10,839 nucleotides of DNA, taken from Syntrophorhabdaceae bacterium PtaU1.Bin034. Its GTDB lineage: Bacteria > Desulfobacterota_G > Syntrophorhabdia > Syntrophorhabdales > WCHB1-27. The stretch spans positions 1 through 10,839 of the forward strand of contig MVRP01000140.1 of the NCBI GenBank assembly GCA_002067405.1. The letters run 5' to 3'. Shown one piece after another: positions 1-6,284 of this stretch. Position 1 is the first letter of the stretch, and each line of letters starts with the position of its first letter. A model generated the notes under the pieces. It ran no database searches, was not told where the DNA came from, and saw only the letters and a program-made list of their open reading frames with translations. The translations under genes and the position numbers were made by a program.

Positions 1-251
1 GTGGCCTTCGCCAACTTCAGGAACTGTTCGGTTGATTTGGATAGGGCGTCAAGGGAAAGGCTTCCAAAACTGGCCTTCAAATGGCTGATGATCGCTTCCA
101 TATCTGCCCTGCGCTCTCTTTCATTTTCACGGAACAACTCATCCGCAATCCGTCTCGCCGCTTTTTTATGTGAGATCTTCAGAAAAAAAGCCGCTGAAAT
201 ACCCAGCAGAAAGCCGGCTATAAGGGCTGCGATGATCGGTATCCAGTCCAT
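1..251 (-). CDS. rmuC: RmuC-family DNA recombination protein, N-terminal fragment (runs off the left edge)
   Basis: Only the first 83 residues are inside the window. The protein starts MDWIPIIAALIAG, with one hydrophobic segment at about residues 4-25. A highly charged, probably coiled-coil stretch follows (about 28-60, rich in K, R and E). Next comes a segment ending SLDALSKSTEQFLKLAKA (66-83), which resembles the conserved RmuC pattern of a Leu/Ser-rich helix followed by EQFL.LA. Known family members are membrane-anchored or coiled-coil proteins with a nuclease-like core, implicated in limiting DNA inversions; the core is not visible here. The ATG at 251 is chosen because a GGGAG lies 13 nt upstream and a TTTACA-17-TAGAAT promoter fits just before it. 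The gene is divergent from the molybdoenzyme gene. The family call rests on the N-terminus alone. Confidence 0.8.
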   Translation of the reverse strand, partial: MDWIPIIAALIAGFLLGISAAFFLKISHKKAARRIADELFRENERERRADMEAIISHLKASFGSLSLDALSKSTEQFLKLAKA

Positions 252-278
252 ATGGTAAGGCACACTCCCTTCGTCGCT

Positions 279-307
279 ATTCTACCTGCAAGCCGCGATG
301 ATGTAAA
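279..307 (-). promoter_or_regulatory. Predicted sigma70-type promoter of rmuC
   Basis: On the minus strand TTTACA (307-302) and TAGAAT (284-279) are separated by exactly 17 nt, each matching 5 of 6 consensus bases. Transcription would start near 272, leaving a leader of about 20 nt that still contains the GGGAG (269-265). It lies back to back with the promoter of the rightward gene. Confidence 0.55.
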
Positions 308-336
308 TACGGCTGCTCCTCGGTGACCTGCCTTCA

Positions 337-365
337 TTGCACAGGTTGTGGCGGGGAGTTATACT
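337..365 (+). promoter_or_regulatory. Predicted sigma70-type promoter of the molybdoenzyme gene
   Basis: TTGCAC (337-342), a 17-nt spacer and TATACT (360-365) fit the consensus well. The start site would be near 372, about 43 nt before the GTG at 415. The TTG at 337, an upstream in-frame start candidate, is part of the -35 box itself, so it cannot be in the mRNA; this supports the downstream start. Confidence 0.6.
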
Positions 366-401
366 ACGAAAACAAACAAAACGTTTGTTCTGGAGATGTT
401 C

Positions 402-407
402 AGGAGA
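402..407 (+). promoter_or_regulatory. Ribosome binding site selecting the GTG start at 415
   Basis: AGGAGA sits 7 nt before the GTG at 415. The alternative ATG at 457 has nothing comparable at the right distance. The site therefore decides for the GTG and leaves a 14-residue stretch ahead of the Tat signal. Confidence 0.65.
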
Positions 408-414
408 GCAGCAC

Positions 415-1149
415 GTGCATCGACATGAAGCCAGCGAGAAGAACCACGGCCCCGGGATGTGCCGCCGGCTTTTCCTCAAGACGGTCGCGCTTGTCGCATT
501 TATCGCATCCGCGCCCCGGGCGGCATTCGCGTTCTTTATTGAAAGCCTCGAAGTGAGGACCGTTGAAAAGGAAACGTTCCGCTTTGATCCGGCAACAGGT
601 ACGATCAAGTGGAGCGGTCGGAGAAGTGCCGAGCCCTACCGGCTTGTGGTTGACGGCATGGTGCAAAAGCCGCGCAATTATTCCTACGCCGACCTCCGGT
701 CCTTCCCGCAGGTAAACCAGATCTCCGATTTTCATTGTGTCGAGGGCTGGTCGGTAAAAGGTATCAAGTGGGGCGGCTTCCGGTTTGAGGAGATCACAAA
801 AAGGGTAAAACCGTTGCCTGACGCCCGGTTTGTCATATTCCATGCCCTTGGCAAGACCACATCCCAGCCGGGCGGACTCGATCATTACGTGGAGTCCCTT
901 CCCGTTAAAGAACTCCTCGATCCAAAAAAGCAATGCCTGCTTGTCTTATTCATGAACGGAAAGCCCCTTACCCACGACCATGGAGCGCCGCTCCGTGTGG
1001 TATCGCCTTTTGATATGGGATACAAGGGAGCCAAGTACGTTATCCGCATAGAGTTTTCAAAGACGAGCCAGCCTGGTTGGTGGACCCTGGCAAACCCTGT
1101 TTATCCGGCCGATGCCCCGGTGCCGGAACAGAGACTGCGAGAGGGGTAG
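415..1149 (+). CDS. Tat-exported molybdopterin-binding oxidoreductase (sulfite oxidase/YedY fold)
   Basis: The 244-residue protein starts at a GTG with a strong SD. A twin-arginine signal, RRLFLK (17-22), and a hydrophobic stretch ending AFA (about residue 39) indicate Tat export of a folded, cofactor-loaded enzyme to the periplasm. The mature part resembles the oxidoreductase molybdopterin-binding domain. SDFHCVEGWSV (105-114) carries the Cys108 expected to ligate molybdenum. HGAPLRVVSPF (189-199) followed by GYKGAKYV is the usual cofactor-binding region, and GWW (221-223) lies near the end. Length suits a catalytic domain alone, without the dimerisation domain of sulfite oxidases. No membrane haem partner (MsrQ/YedZ type) or c-type subunit is adjacent, so the electron partner is unknown. 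The substrate cannot be read from sequence; sulfoxide, sulfite or another oxyanion are possible. Fold confidence is high, specific function low. Confidence 0.88.
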   Translation: MHRHEASEKNHGPGMCRRLFLKTVALVAFIASAPRAAFAFFIESLEVRTVEKETFRFDPATGTIKWSGRRSAEPYRLVVDGMVQKPRNYSYADLRSFPQVNQISDFHCVEGWSVKGIKWGGFRFEEITKRVKPLPDARFVIFHALGKTTSQPGGLDHYVESLPVKELLDPKKQCLLVLFMNGKPLTHDHGAPLRVVSPFDMGYKGAKYVIRIEFSKTSQPGWWTLANPVYPADAPVPEQRLREG

Positions 1150-1211
1150 GGAGACCCGGCCAGCTCCTTTTGGAATAAACGATCCTGTGGTTGCTACAGG
1201 GAATCGGCAAG

Positions 1212-1240
1212 TTGAAAGAACTCGTAGCAGTGATTATGAT
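1212..1240 (+). promoter_or_regulatory. Predicted sigma70-type promoter of the Slp lipoprotein gene
   Basis: TTGAAA (1212-1217), a 17-nt spacer and TATGAT (1235-1240) match the consensus closely. The start site would be near 1247, about 31 nt before the ATG at 1278. This makes the lipoprotein gene independent of the molybdoenzyme gene and argues against upstream in-frame starts around 1191. Confidence 0.6.
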
Positions 1241-1277
1241 ATTCGTAGTAATATCGAGTGAGAGAAATCCTATCAGC

Positions 1278-1805
1278 ATGAGAAAGGCCATACCCCTCAT
1301 TGTAGCGTTGTCTCTCCTTGTCACCTCCTGTGCAACGGTTCTGAGAAAGGACCTGATGCAGACGGGCATAAGGGATTTCTCCTTCGCTGATCTCACTGCC
1401 GCTCCGGACGTTTATAAGGGAAGGCTTTTCATCCTCGGCGGCGTTATAGCCGGAACCAGCGTCACCGAAAACGGGTCATTGGTTGAAGCCCTTTACGTGC
1501 CCGTGGATTCGAGCGGGTATCTGGAGGACAGAAAGCCGAGCGTGCGGTTCCTCGCGCTCTACCCGAAGGAACGGGGTATTCTCGACCCGATGATTTACAG
1601 GAAAAACCGCCAGATAACGCTGGCGGGGATTTTCACCGGGACTCAGCGTGGAAAGATCGATTCAATGGAATATACGTTCGCCGTCTTTCAGATCGAGCAG
1701 ATCTACTTGTGGGAAGAAAGACCGGTGGTCCAGTATGTGCCCTACCCCTGGGGTCCTTACTGGGGACCGCCCTGGCCCTACCGGTATTATCCTTATTACT
1801 GGTGA
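1278..1805 (+). CDS. slp: Slp-family outer-membrane lipoprotein
   Basis: The 175-residue precursor has a short basic n-region (MRK), a hydrophobic core and a lipobox LVTSC, with Cys18 as the lipidated residue. The +2 residue is Ala, not Asp, so outer-membrane sorting is expected. The body matches the Slp/YeaY pattern: YKGRLFILGGVIAGT (46-60), ILDPMIYRKNRQITLAGIFTG (101-121 region) and GKIDSMEYTFAVFQIEQIYLW (125-145 region). Slp proteins are starvation- or stress-associated lipoproteins of enteric bacteria; their biochemical role is not settled. The last 20 residues (156-175) are almost entirely Pro, Tyr and Trp, ending in Trp, an extension absent from the enteric proteins as I know them. The ATG at 1278 is chosen because it directly precedes the signal peptide and fits the promoter; its SD is weak. 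Confidence 0.9.
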   Translation: MRKAIPLIVALSLLVTSCATVLRKDLMQTGIRDFSFADLTAAPDVYKGRLFILGGVIAGTSVTENGSLVEALYVPVDSSGYLEDRKPSVRFLALYPKERGILDPMIYRKNRQITLAGIFTGTQRGKIDSMEYTFAVFQIEQIYLWEERPVVQYVPYPWGPYWGPPWPYRYYPYYW

Positions 1806-1829
1806 TCGGCTCAGAAGGTAAAGCGCGGA

Positions 1830-2831
1830 TTACGAAGCTGTGACAACCGGCAGGCGTGAGAGCAGATCGAGCGCCTTGAGCGCCTCGCCTTCGGCAAGAG
1901 ACCCAAGGCCGCACGCGGTCGTCACAATCGATTCATCCCCCTCGGTTCCGGCTGTCTCCAAAAGAAGACCCTTAAACCTTCGCCACAGTTCGTGTAAGTC
2001 GGCCGGTGTAATCGGGTCAAGGGCTTCGCCCGACGAGGGGACGATGCCCGGGGCGATGCGGCCTCCCCTCTCCAGAAAAGCCGAGAGTTCGTCACGAAAA
2101 TAGAACAGGGTATCCATAAAATTGAAAGCATCGTAATTGATTATGTCGACTTTGGTATTGAGGAGCACTGACCAATCAGTATTGCCGCAACAGTGGATTC
2201 CGACATTGGCATCAAGCCCCTCTATTACTTCGTCAAACAGTGAAATCGCCTCTTCCTTCGAAATGGAGACAAAGGCTGAGCCGAAGGATACCATGGCGGG
2301 CTCGTCAAAAAAGATAATGACCTTCTTGTCCGGATGAGCAGCCCTGATCGTCTTGATCAGCCATTCGGCCTTCATGTGAAGCCCCTTCTTGATAATATCG
2401 AAATAGGCGCTGTCGTAGATGATCGGCTTGCCGTTCCCATCTTTAAGGCCCATTCCAATCGTAAACGGGCCTGTAAGCTGGCTCTTTACAAAGGTAACTT
2501 TGTCCCGTATCTCGGCAAGCCTCTCGAGGAGCCGGTAAAAGCCGGGGAAAGCCTGTGGTGAAACAGCGAAAGGGGCAGTGTTCTTGTTGAACACATCCTC
2601 GTAGAACTGCTCTATGCCGTCGGTCTGCGTCGTATCGACGAATACCGTTCCGGTCCCCTCGTTTATGTTCACCGAAGGTATGTTCTCAAGGCACTGGACG
2701 TACATACCTTCGTAGAAGGAACGCTTGGGCAATTGAGGCGAGAACGGGACTTCCGGACAGGAGTTAAAGACAAGATCGATCGCCCGGTCGACTTCCGTGA
2801 AAGGCAGGCTCCCTATACTCGTTACTAACAT
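1830..2831 (-). CDS. Single-domain methionine synthase of the MetE C-terminal (core-MetE/Mes) type
   Basis: The 333-residue protein corresponds to the catalytic C-terminal barrel of cobalamin-independent methionine synthase, without the N-terminal folate-binding half of full-length MetE (about 750 aa). The start MLVTSIGSLPF is typical of the COG0620 barrel. KSQLTGPFTIG (116-126) and FFDEPAM (174-180) are family motifs. Candidate zinc ligands are His213 and Cys215 (GIHCCGN) and Cys307 (TTACGLGS). Related short proteins in anaerobes (Mes families) make methionine from homocysteine using a methyl-corrinoid protein instead of methyl-tetrahydrofolate. Assignment to that class is inference, as I cannot place it in one Mes family or exclude a demethylating UroD-like relative. 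The ATG at 2831 has no SD and lies 6 nt after a good -10 box, so initiation may be leaderless. It converges on slp with a 24-nt gap and no visible terminator. Confidence 0.83.
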   Translation of the reverse strand: MLVTSIGSLPFTEVDRAIDLVFNSCPEVPFSPQLPKRSFYEGMYVQCLENIPSVNINEGTGTVFVDTTQTDGIEQFYEDVFNKNTAPFAVSPQAFPGFYRLLERLAEIRDKVTFVKSQLTGPFTIGMGLKDGNGKPIIYDSAYFDIIKKGLHMKAEWLIKTIRAAHPDKKVIIFFDEPAMVSFGSAFVSISKEEAISLFDEVIEGLDANVGIHCCGNTDWSVLLNTKVDIINYDAFNFMDTLFYFRDELSAFLERGGRIAPGIVPSSGEALDPITPADLHELWRRFKGLLLETAGTEGDESIVTTACGLGSLAEGEALKALDLLSRLPVVTAS

Positions 2832-2837
2832 GCGATC

Positions 2838-2867
2838 ATTATCACACGGCAAGCCTGCCGGTGTCAA
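2838..2867 (-). promoter_or_regulatory. Predicted extended -10 promoter giving a leaderless methionine synthase mRNA
   Basis: On the minus strand a perfect TTGACA (2867-2862) is followed by 18 nt and GATAAT (2843-2838), preceded by TGT as in extended -10 promoters. Six bases (GATCGC) separate the -10 box from the ATG at 2831, so the expected start site falls on or next to the A of the ATG. The upstream in-frame TTG at 2867 is part of the -35 box. Confidence 0.6.
2844..2864. promoter_or_regulatory. Operator-like dyad in the promoter spacer
   Basis: The plus strand reads ACA CGGCA, a 4-nt centre AGCC, then TGCCG, one unpaired G, and TGT. The core CGGCA/TGCCG (2847-2851 and 2856-2860) is a perfect 5-bp dyad, and the outer ACA/TGT extends it to 8 pairs. 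It fills almost all of the space between the -35 and -10 boxes of the methionine synthase promoter, where a bound protein would block RNA polymerase. The binding protein is unknown. Confidence 0.4.
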
Positions 2868-2918
2868 AGGAATGCTGCGATTAGCAAGGAGATCGGGCTA
2901 TTTCGGGAGCCAGCGAGC

Positions 2919-2947
2919 TTGACTACGCAGGCCGGTTGGATGATAAT
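2919..2947 (+). promoter_or_regulatory. Predicted sigma70-type promoter of the cytochrome operon
   Basis: TTGACT (2919-2924), a 17-nt spacer and GATAAT (2942-2947) each match 5 of 6 consensus bases. The start would be near 2954, leaving a 24-nt leader with GGAGG (2966-2970). It is divergent from the methionine synthase promoter; the two -35 boxes are about 50 bp apart. A weak dyad GGCT-N8-AGCC (2896-2911) lies between them. Confidence 0.6.
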
Positions 2948-2977
2948 AGTAGTAGCAAATCCGACGGAGGTCGTATT

Positions 2978-3349
2978 ATGAAAGCCAGATTGGTCTTCTG
3001 CATGGTTGCATTCAGTGTTTTCTCTCTCCTTTTTGCCTCTGTTGCGGCCTTCGCCCAACAGACCCCGAAGGAACCCATAGCCGTCAAATTAGAGGGCGCA
3101 AAGATGCCCCCTGTCACGTTTTCCCACCAGAGCCATGTTGACAAGGCGAAGATCGCGTGCGTAAAGTGTCACCACAAAGACCCGGACGCGCCAAAGGCCT
3201 GTGTGACCTGTCACGGCGTAAAACAGGCAAAGGACAAGGCGCCGCTCGCAAAAGAAGCGTTCCATACCCAATGCATCACCTGTCATAAGGAATCTGCGGC
3301 AAAGGGAGTGAAAGCGCCAACCAAGTGTAATGAGTGCCATAAGAAGTAA
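2978..3349 (+). CDS. Periplasmic tetraheme class III (c3-type) cytochrome c
   Basis: The 123-residue precursor has a Sec signal peptide ending about AFA-QQ (residue 26). Four CXXCH haem sites follow: C61-C64-H65, C75-C78-H79, C99-C102-H103 and C117-C120-H121. Four further histidines are present: H50 and H53 (FSHQSH), H66 directly after the first haem site, and H96 (AFHTQC). This equals one distal ligand per haem and follows the cytochrome c3 plan, so four low-potential bis-His haems are expected. All four sites are CX2CH, whereas classical Desulfovibrio c3 often has CX4CH at two. The likely role is periplasmic electron shuttling, for example with hydrogenases, formate dehydrogenases or membrane redox complexes. 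The ATG at 2978 has GGAGG 7 nt upstream. The next gene overlaps its end by 20 nt. Confidence 0.94.
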   Translation: MKARLVFCMVAFSVFSLLFASVAAFAQQTPKEPIAVKLEGAKMPPVTFSHQSHVDKAKIACVKCHHKDPDAPKACVTCHGVKQAKDKAPLAKEAFHTQCITCHKESAAKGVKAPTKCNECHKK

Positions 3350-4640
3350 CGCCGGGGAGGGGGAAACCCCTCCCGGAATTTCCTCCATTAGCGATACTTT
3401 CAGATTCCTGTCCTCTTTACGATTTACGATATTTCTTCTTTCTTTTATCGCAGTCAGCTGTGTGCTCGGCACACTGATCAAACAGCAGGCGCAACCTCGC
3501 GAATACCTGGCCCAATATTCGGAAAGCACTTACACAATTCTCAAATTCCTTGGTCTTACAGACGTGTTTCACGCGCCCTGGTTCCTTTTTCTGGTGGGCC
3601 TCTTCGTGCTGAACCTCGTTTTCTGCACAATCAACAGATTGAGGACCCTCATCAAGAGCGGCAGGGAGACTACACTGCCGAGCGAAAGAACCATGCGTGC
3701 CATGTCTCACCGGTTCTTCGTCAGAGACAGGAAGATCGATCAGGTCCTGGATCTGTTCAAGGGATACAGGCCGACGGTACGCAACGAAGGACAAGTCCTG
3801 CTCGAGAAGGGCTCGCTGTCGCGATACGGGGTGCTCTTGATCCACGGGAGCATCGTCATCATTCTTATCGGAAGCTTGATCGGGCTCTTGTTCGGCTATC
3901 GGGGCTTCATGACCCTCGCGAAGGGGGAGAGCAAGGATTCGATTACGAGAAGGGGCGTTCGTGAAGCGGCCCTGCCTCTCGGTTTTGCCATAAAGTGCAA
4001 TGACTTCAGGGTGAGCTTCTATCCGACCGGCGAGCCAAAGGATTACGTAAGCCGTGTAGAGATAATCGACGGCGGAAAAAGCGTACGGCAGGCCGACGTA
4101 CGGGTCAACCACCCGCTCACCTACAAGGGGGTTACCATCTATCAGGCGAGTTACGGAAGTGATCCCGTCTTCGTGTTCACTATCGGCGGAGAACAGGTGA
4201 GGCTTTCACAGGGCAGCGTCTACAGGAAGGACAAGCTGACGTTTATGGTGGCCAGGTTTGAGAAGTCGGTCCACAACTTCGGGCCGGGCGTACAAATAGG
4301 CTACCTTGAAGGAAACGAGCCGAAAACCGCCTGGTTTCTCAAAGACGTACCGAAGCTGCGGGAAAAGGAAATCACCGGTATCCCTATCAAATTGAACGAT
4401 ATTGCCGAGGAGTTCTACACCGGCCTCGAGGTTGCCCGGGACCCCGGTGTTTGGGTTGTGTGGACCGGGTTCGCCTTGATCCTTTTCGGCCTCTATATCA
4501 ATTTCTTCTTGTATCACAGGCGGATCTACTTGCGGGAGACAGCGGGAGGAGTGCTCGTGGCGGGAGCGAGCCTCAGGAACAAAGAGACCTTCAGGGATGA
4601 ATTCGTGAAGTGGAAGGAGAAAGCAGATGGCGTTGAATAA
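3330..4640 (+). CDS. resB: System II cytochrome c biogenesis protein ResB (Ccs1)
   Basis: The 436-residue membrane protein has the ResB layout. Hydrophobic segments lie at about 32-50, 83-101, 166-189 and 374-395, with a large periplasmic region between the last two. The start of segment one reads FLSSLRFTIFLL, segment three contains a His (LIHGS, His172), and NHPLTYKGVTIYQASYG (260-276) is the family signature. With CcsA it moves haem across the membrane and presents it, with the apocytochrome, for thioether ligation. The start is somewhat uncertain: ATG 3330 has no SD and lies inside the cytochrome gene. No better in-frame start precedes the conserved FLSSLRF, so coupled translation is likely. 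The start region encodes a strong hairpin (3352-3376). Confidence 0.93.
   Translation: MSAIRSNAGEGETPPGISSISDTFRFLSSLRFTIFLLSFIAVSCVLGTLIKQQAQPREYLAQYSESTYTILKFLGLTDVFHAPWFLFLVGLFVLNLVFCTINRLRTLIKSGRETTLPSERTMRAMSHRFFVRDRKIDQVLDLFKGYRPTVRNEGQVLLEKGSLSRYGVLLIHGSIVIILIGSLIGLLFGYRGFMTLAKGESKDSITRRGVREAALPLGFAIKCNDFRVSFYPTGEPKDYVSRVEIIDGGKSVRQADVRVNHPLTYKGVTIYQASYGSDPVFVFTIGGEQVRLSQGSVYRKDKLTFMVARFEKSVHNFGPGVQIGYLEGNEPKTAWFLKDVPKLREKEITGIPIKLNDIAEEFYTGLEVARDPGVWVVWTGFALILFGLYINFFLYHRRIYLRETAGGVLVAGASLRNKETFRDEFVKWKEKADGVE
3352..3376 (+). promoter_or_regulatory. Stable GAAA-loop hairpin after the cytochrome stop codon
   Basis: In RNA, CCGGGGAGGGG pairs with CCCCTCCCGG across a GAAA tetraloop: 8 continuous pairs (7 G-C and 1 A-U), one bulged G, then 2 more G-C pairs. 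It begins 3 nt after the cytochrome TAA and lies within the first codons of resB. The following AATTTCC is not a real U-run, so it is at most a weak terminator. Plausible roles are protection of the cytochrome mRNA from 3' decay, or partial attenuation that makes much cytochrome and little assembly protein. Confidence 0.65.
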
Positions 4641-5445
4641 CAAGATCCTCGGAGTGGTTACCCTGCTCTATCTCTGCCTTTTTGTCACCCATCTCCTTTA
4701 TTTCGCCACAAAAAAGGAGAAGGTGTTCCGGGTTATGTGGATAGTCCTCTACGTAACCTTCGGGTTCCATTCGATCGGCCTCATGGCCCGATGGATCGAG
4801 TCTTACCGGCTCGGGATCGGGCACGCCCCTCTGTCCAACTTCTACGAGTCCCTCATCTTCTATGCATGGTGCATTTCCCTCATAATGATTGTCATGAAAA
4901 GAAAGCTGAGCGTGCCGATCATCACGATGTTCGCAGCCCTCGTCGCCCTTTTTTTCATGGGTTACGCCTCGTTGTCGCCGTCTGTTGCCAAGAATATCCA
5001 GCCCCTTATCCCTGCGCTTCAGAGCAACTGGCTCCATGTCCATGTCTTTACCTGCTTTATTGCCTACGCTGCCTTTGCCATTTCCTTTCTTTGCGGGTTC
5101 TTCTACCTGTTTAGATGGAAGGGGGTGATTCCTCCAAAAGAGACGCTTGAAGAGATCAATTATCAGAGCATAATGGTAGGATTCCCCATGCTGAGCGCCG
5201 GCATTCTCACGGGCGCCGTCTGGGCCCATTATGCATGGGGTTCGTACTGGAGCTGGGACCCGAAAGAAACCTGGTCCCTCATCACGTGGATTGTATATGC
5301 CCTTTTTCTTCACGCGCGCTTTGCAAGAGGCTGGAGAGGAAAAAGGATAGCCATGCTCTCAATTATCGGCTTTATGAGTGTTATTTTCACCTATTTTGGT
5401 GTAAACTTTATCCTCGCTGGATTGCATAGTTATGGTGCCTCGTAA
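4627..5445 (+). CDS. ccsA: System II cytochrome c biogenesis protein CcsA/CcsB (ResC type)
   Basis: The 272-residue polytopic membrane protein belongs to the haem-handling WWD family. The tryptophan-rich motif WGSYWSWDPKETWSLITW lies at 204-221 and is flanked by histidines His137/His139 (NWLHVHV), His229 (LFLHARF) and His267 (GLHSYG). In this family, conserved histidines on both sides of the WWD segment coordinate haem during transfer. About eight hydrophobic segments fit the ResC/CcsA topology. It should form the synthetase complex with ResB, encoded just upstream with a 14-nt overlap. The ATG at 4627 has a good SD (AAGGAGA, 6 nt away) inside the resB end. The tetraheme cytochrome at the head of the operon is an obvious substrate. 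Confidence 0.94.
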   Translation: MALNNKILGVVTLLYLCLFVTHLLYFATKKEKVFRVMWIVLYVTFGFHSIGLMARWIESYRLGIGHAPLSNFYESLIFYAWCISLIMIVMKRKLSVPIITMFAALVALFFMGYASLSPSVAKNIQPLIPALQSNWLHVHVFTCFIAYAAFAISFLCGFFYLFRWKGVIPPKETLEEINYQSIMVGFPMLSAGILTGAVWAHYAWGSYWSWDPKETWSLITWIVYALFLHARFARGWRGKRIAMLSIIGFMSVIFTYFGVNFILAGLHSYGAS

Positions 5446-6262
5446 GAAGAAAAAGCCTCGAAGTCTGGTCCTGTCAGGGAATGGGATCAACTGTGAACTC
5501 GAAACCGCGCACGCTAACCGGCTCGTGGGGTTTGATGTGGACATCGTCCATATCAGCGCCCTTATGGAGGGCACGAAGAACATTCACGACTATGATTTCC
5601 TCAATCTGCCCGGCGGTTTCCTTGACGGCGACGACCTGGGAGCCGGAAAAGCCCAGGCGGTCAAGTGGCGGTATCAGCCGATAAAAGGCACAGAAAAAAA
5701 GTTCATCGACGAGCTATTGAAGTTCGTGAGCGATGGCAAGCTGATCATAGGCATCTGTAACGGGTTTCAACTGCTCACCAAGACGGGGTTGCTTCCGGGC
5801 CTGAAAGGGGACTACCAAAAGCAGAGTACAACCCTTACCTTCAATGATTCCGGGAGATTTGAGGACCGCTGGGTATACCTGAAGGTAAACACATTTTCTT
5901 CTTGCATCTTTACAAAAGATATAGATAAAATTTACCTCCCTGTTCGGCACGGGGAAGGAAAGCTTGTCGTTGCCGACAAGAAGGACGTTGCTCAGCTTAC
6001 AGAAGACGGTCATGTGGTAATGCAGTATTGCGACGAGGATGGTCGGGTTACAAACGACTTCCCGTACAATCCTAACGGGTCGACCTTATCCATCGCGAGC
6101 CTCTGTGATCCGTCCGGCAGAATTTTTGGCCTTATGCCTCACCCTGAGGCCTTTGTTCACTATACTCAGCATCCCCGATGGACCCGGGAGAGACTCCCTG
6201 CAGAGGGAGATGGTCTGAAGATATTCAGGAATGCTTACAAGTATATTTTAGATAATAGATAA
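5432..6262 (+). CDS. purQ: Phosphoribosylformylglycinamidine synthase, glutaminase subunit
   Basis: This 276-residue class I glutamine amidotransferase resembles PurQ and the C-terminal glutaminase domain of large PurL. SGNGINCELET (15-25) is the N-terminal signature, NLPGGFLDGDD (58-68) follows, GICNGFQLL (107-115) holds the nucleophile Cys109, and MPHPEAF (235-241) holds His237 and Glu239. It would supply ammonia to PurL for FGAR to FGAM conversion in purine synthesis. It is longer than the roughly 225-residue Bacillus-type PurQ and in this respect is closer to the PurL glutaminase domain. Residues 4-10 (RKKKKPR) form a short basic leader. The ATG at 5432 overlaps ccsA by 14 nt and has no clear SD, so translational coupling is likely. 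No other pur gene is in the window. Confidence 0.92.
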   Translation: MVPRKKKKPRSLVLSGNGINCELETAHANRLVGFDVDIVHISALMEGTKNIHDYDFLNLPGGFLDGDDLGAGKAQAVKWRYQPIKGTEKKFIDELLKFVSDGKLIIGICNGFQLLTKTGLLPGLKGDYQKQSTTLTFNDSGRFEDRWVYLKVNTFSSCIFTKDIDKIYLPVRHGEGKLVVADKKDVAQLTEDGHVVMQYCDEDGRVTNDFPYNPNGSTLSIASLCDPSGRIFGLMPHPEAFVHYTQHPRWTRERLPAEGDGLKIFRNAYKYILDNR

Positions 6263-6284
6263 GGTTTCGGAGGAGGGGTCTTCT

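Noticed and set aside
1..258. Open frame of 85 codons on the plus strand at the left edge
   Set aside because: It is the antisense of the rmuC start, shows no family features, and the minus-strand reading gives a recognisable RmuC N-terminus.
400..933. Minus-strand open frame of 177 codons opposite the molybdoenzyme
   Set aside because: It is a shadow of a clearly recognised gene with promoter, SD and signal peptide.
1150..1171. Possible terminator after the molybdoenzyme gene (GGAG, 10-nt loop, CTCC, TTTT)
   Set aside because: The stem is only 4 bp and the T-run is short; not convincing.
1806..1829. Possible bidirectional terminator between slp and the methionine synthase gene
   Set aside because: No stem of useful length or T-run is visible in or around the 24-nt gap.
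6224..6256. Possible internal promoter before the nucleoid-protein gene (GATAAT at 6251-6256)
   Set aside because: No -35 box is found at 16-18 nt spacing.
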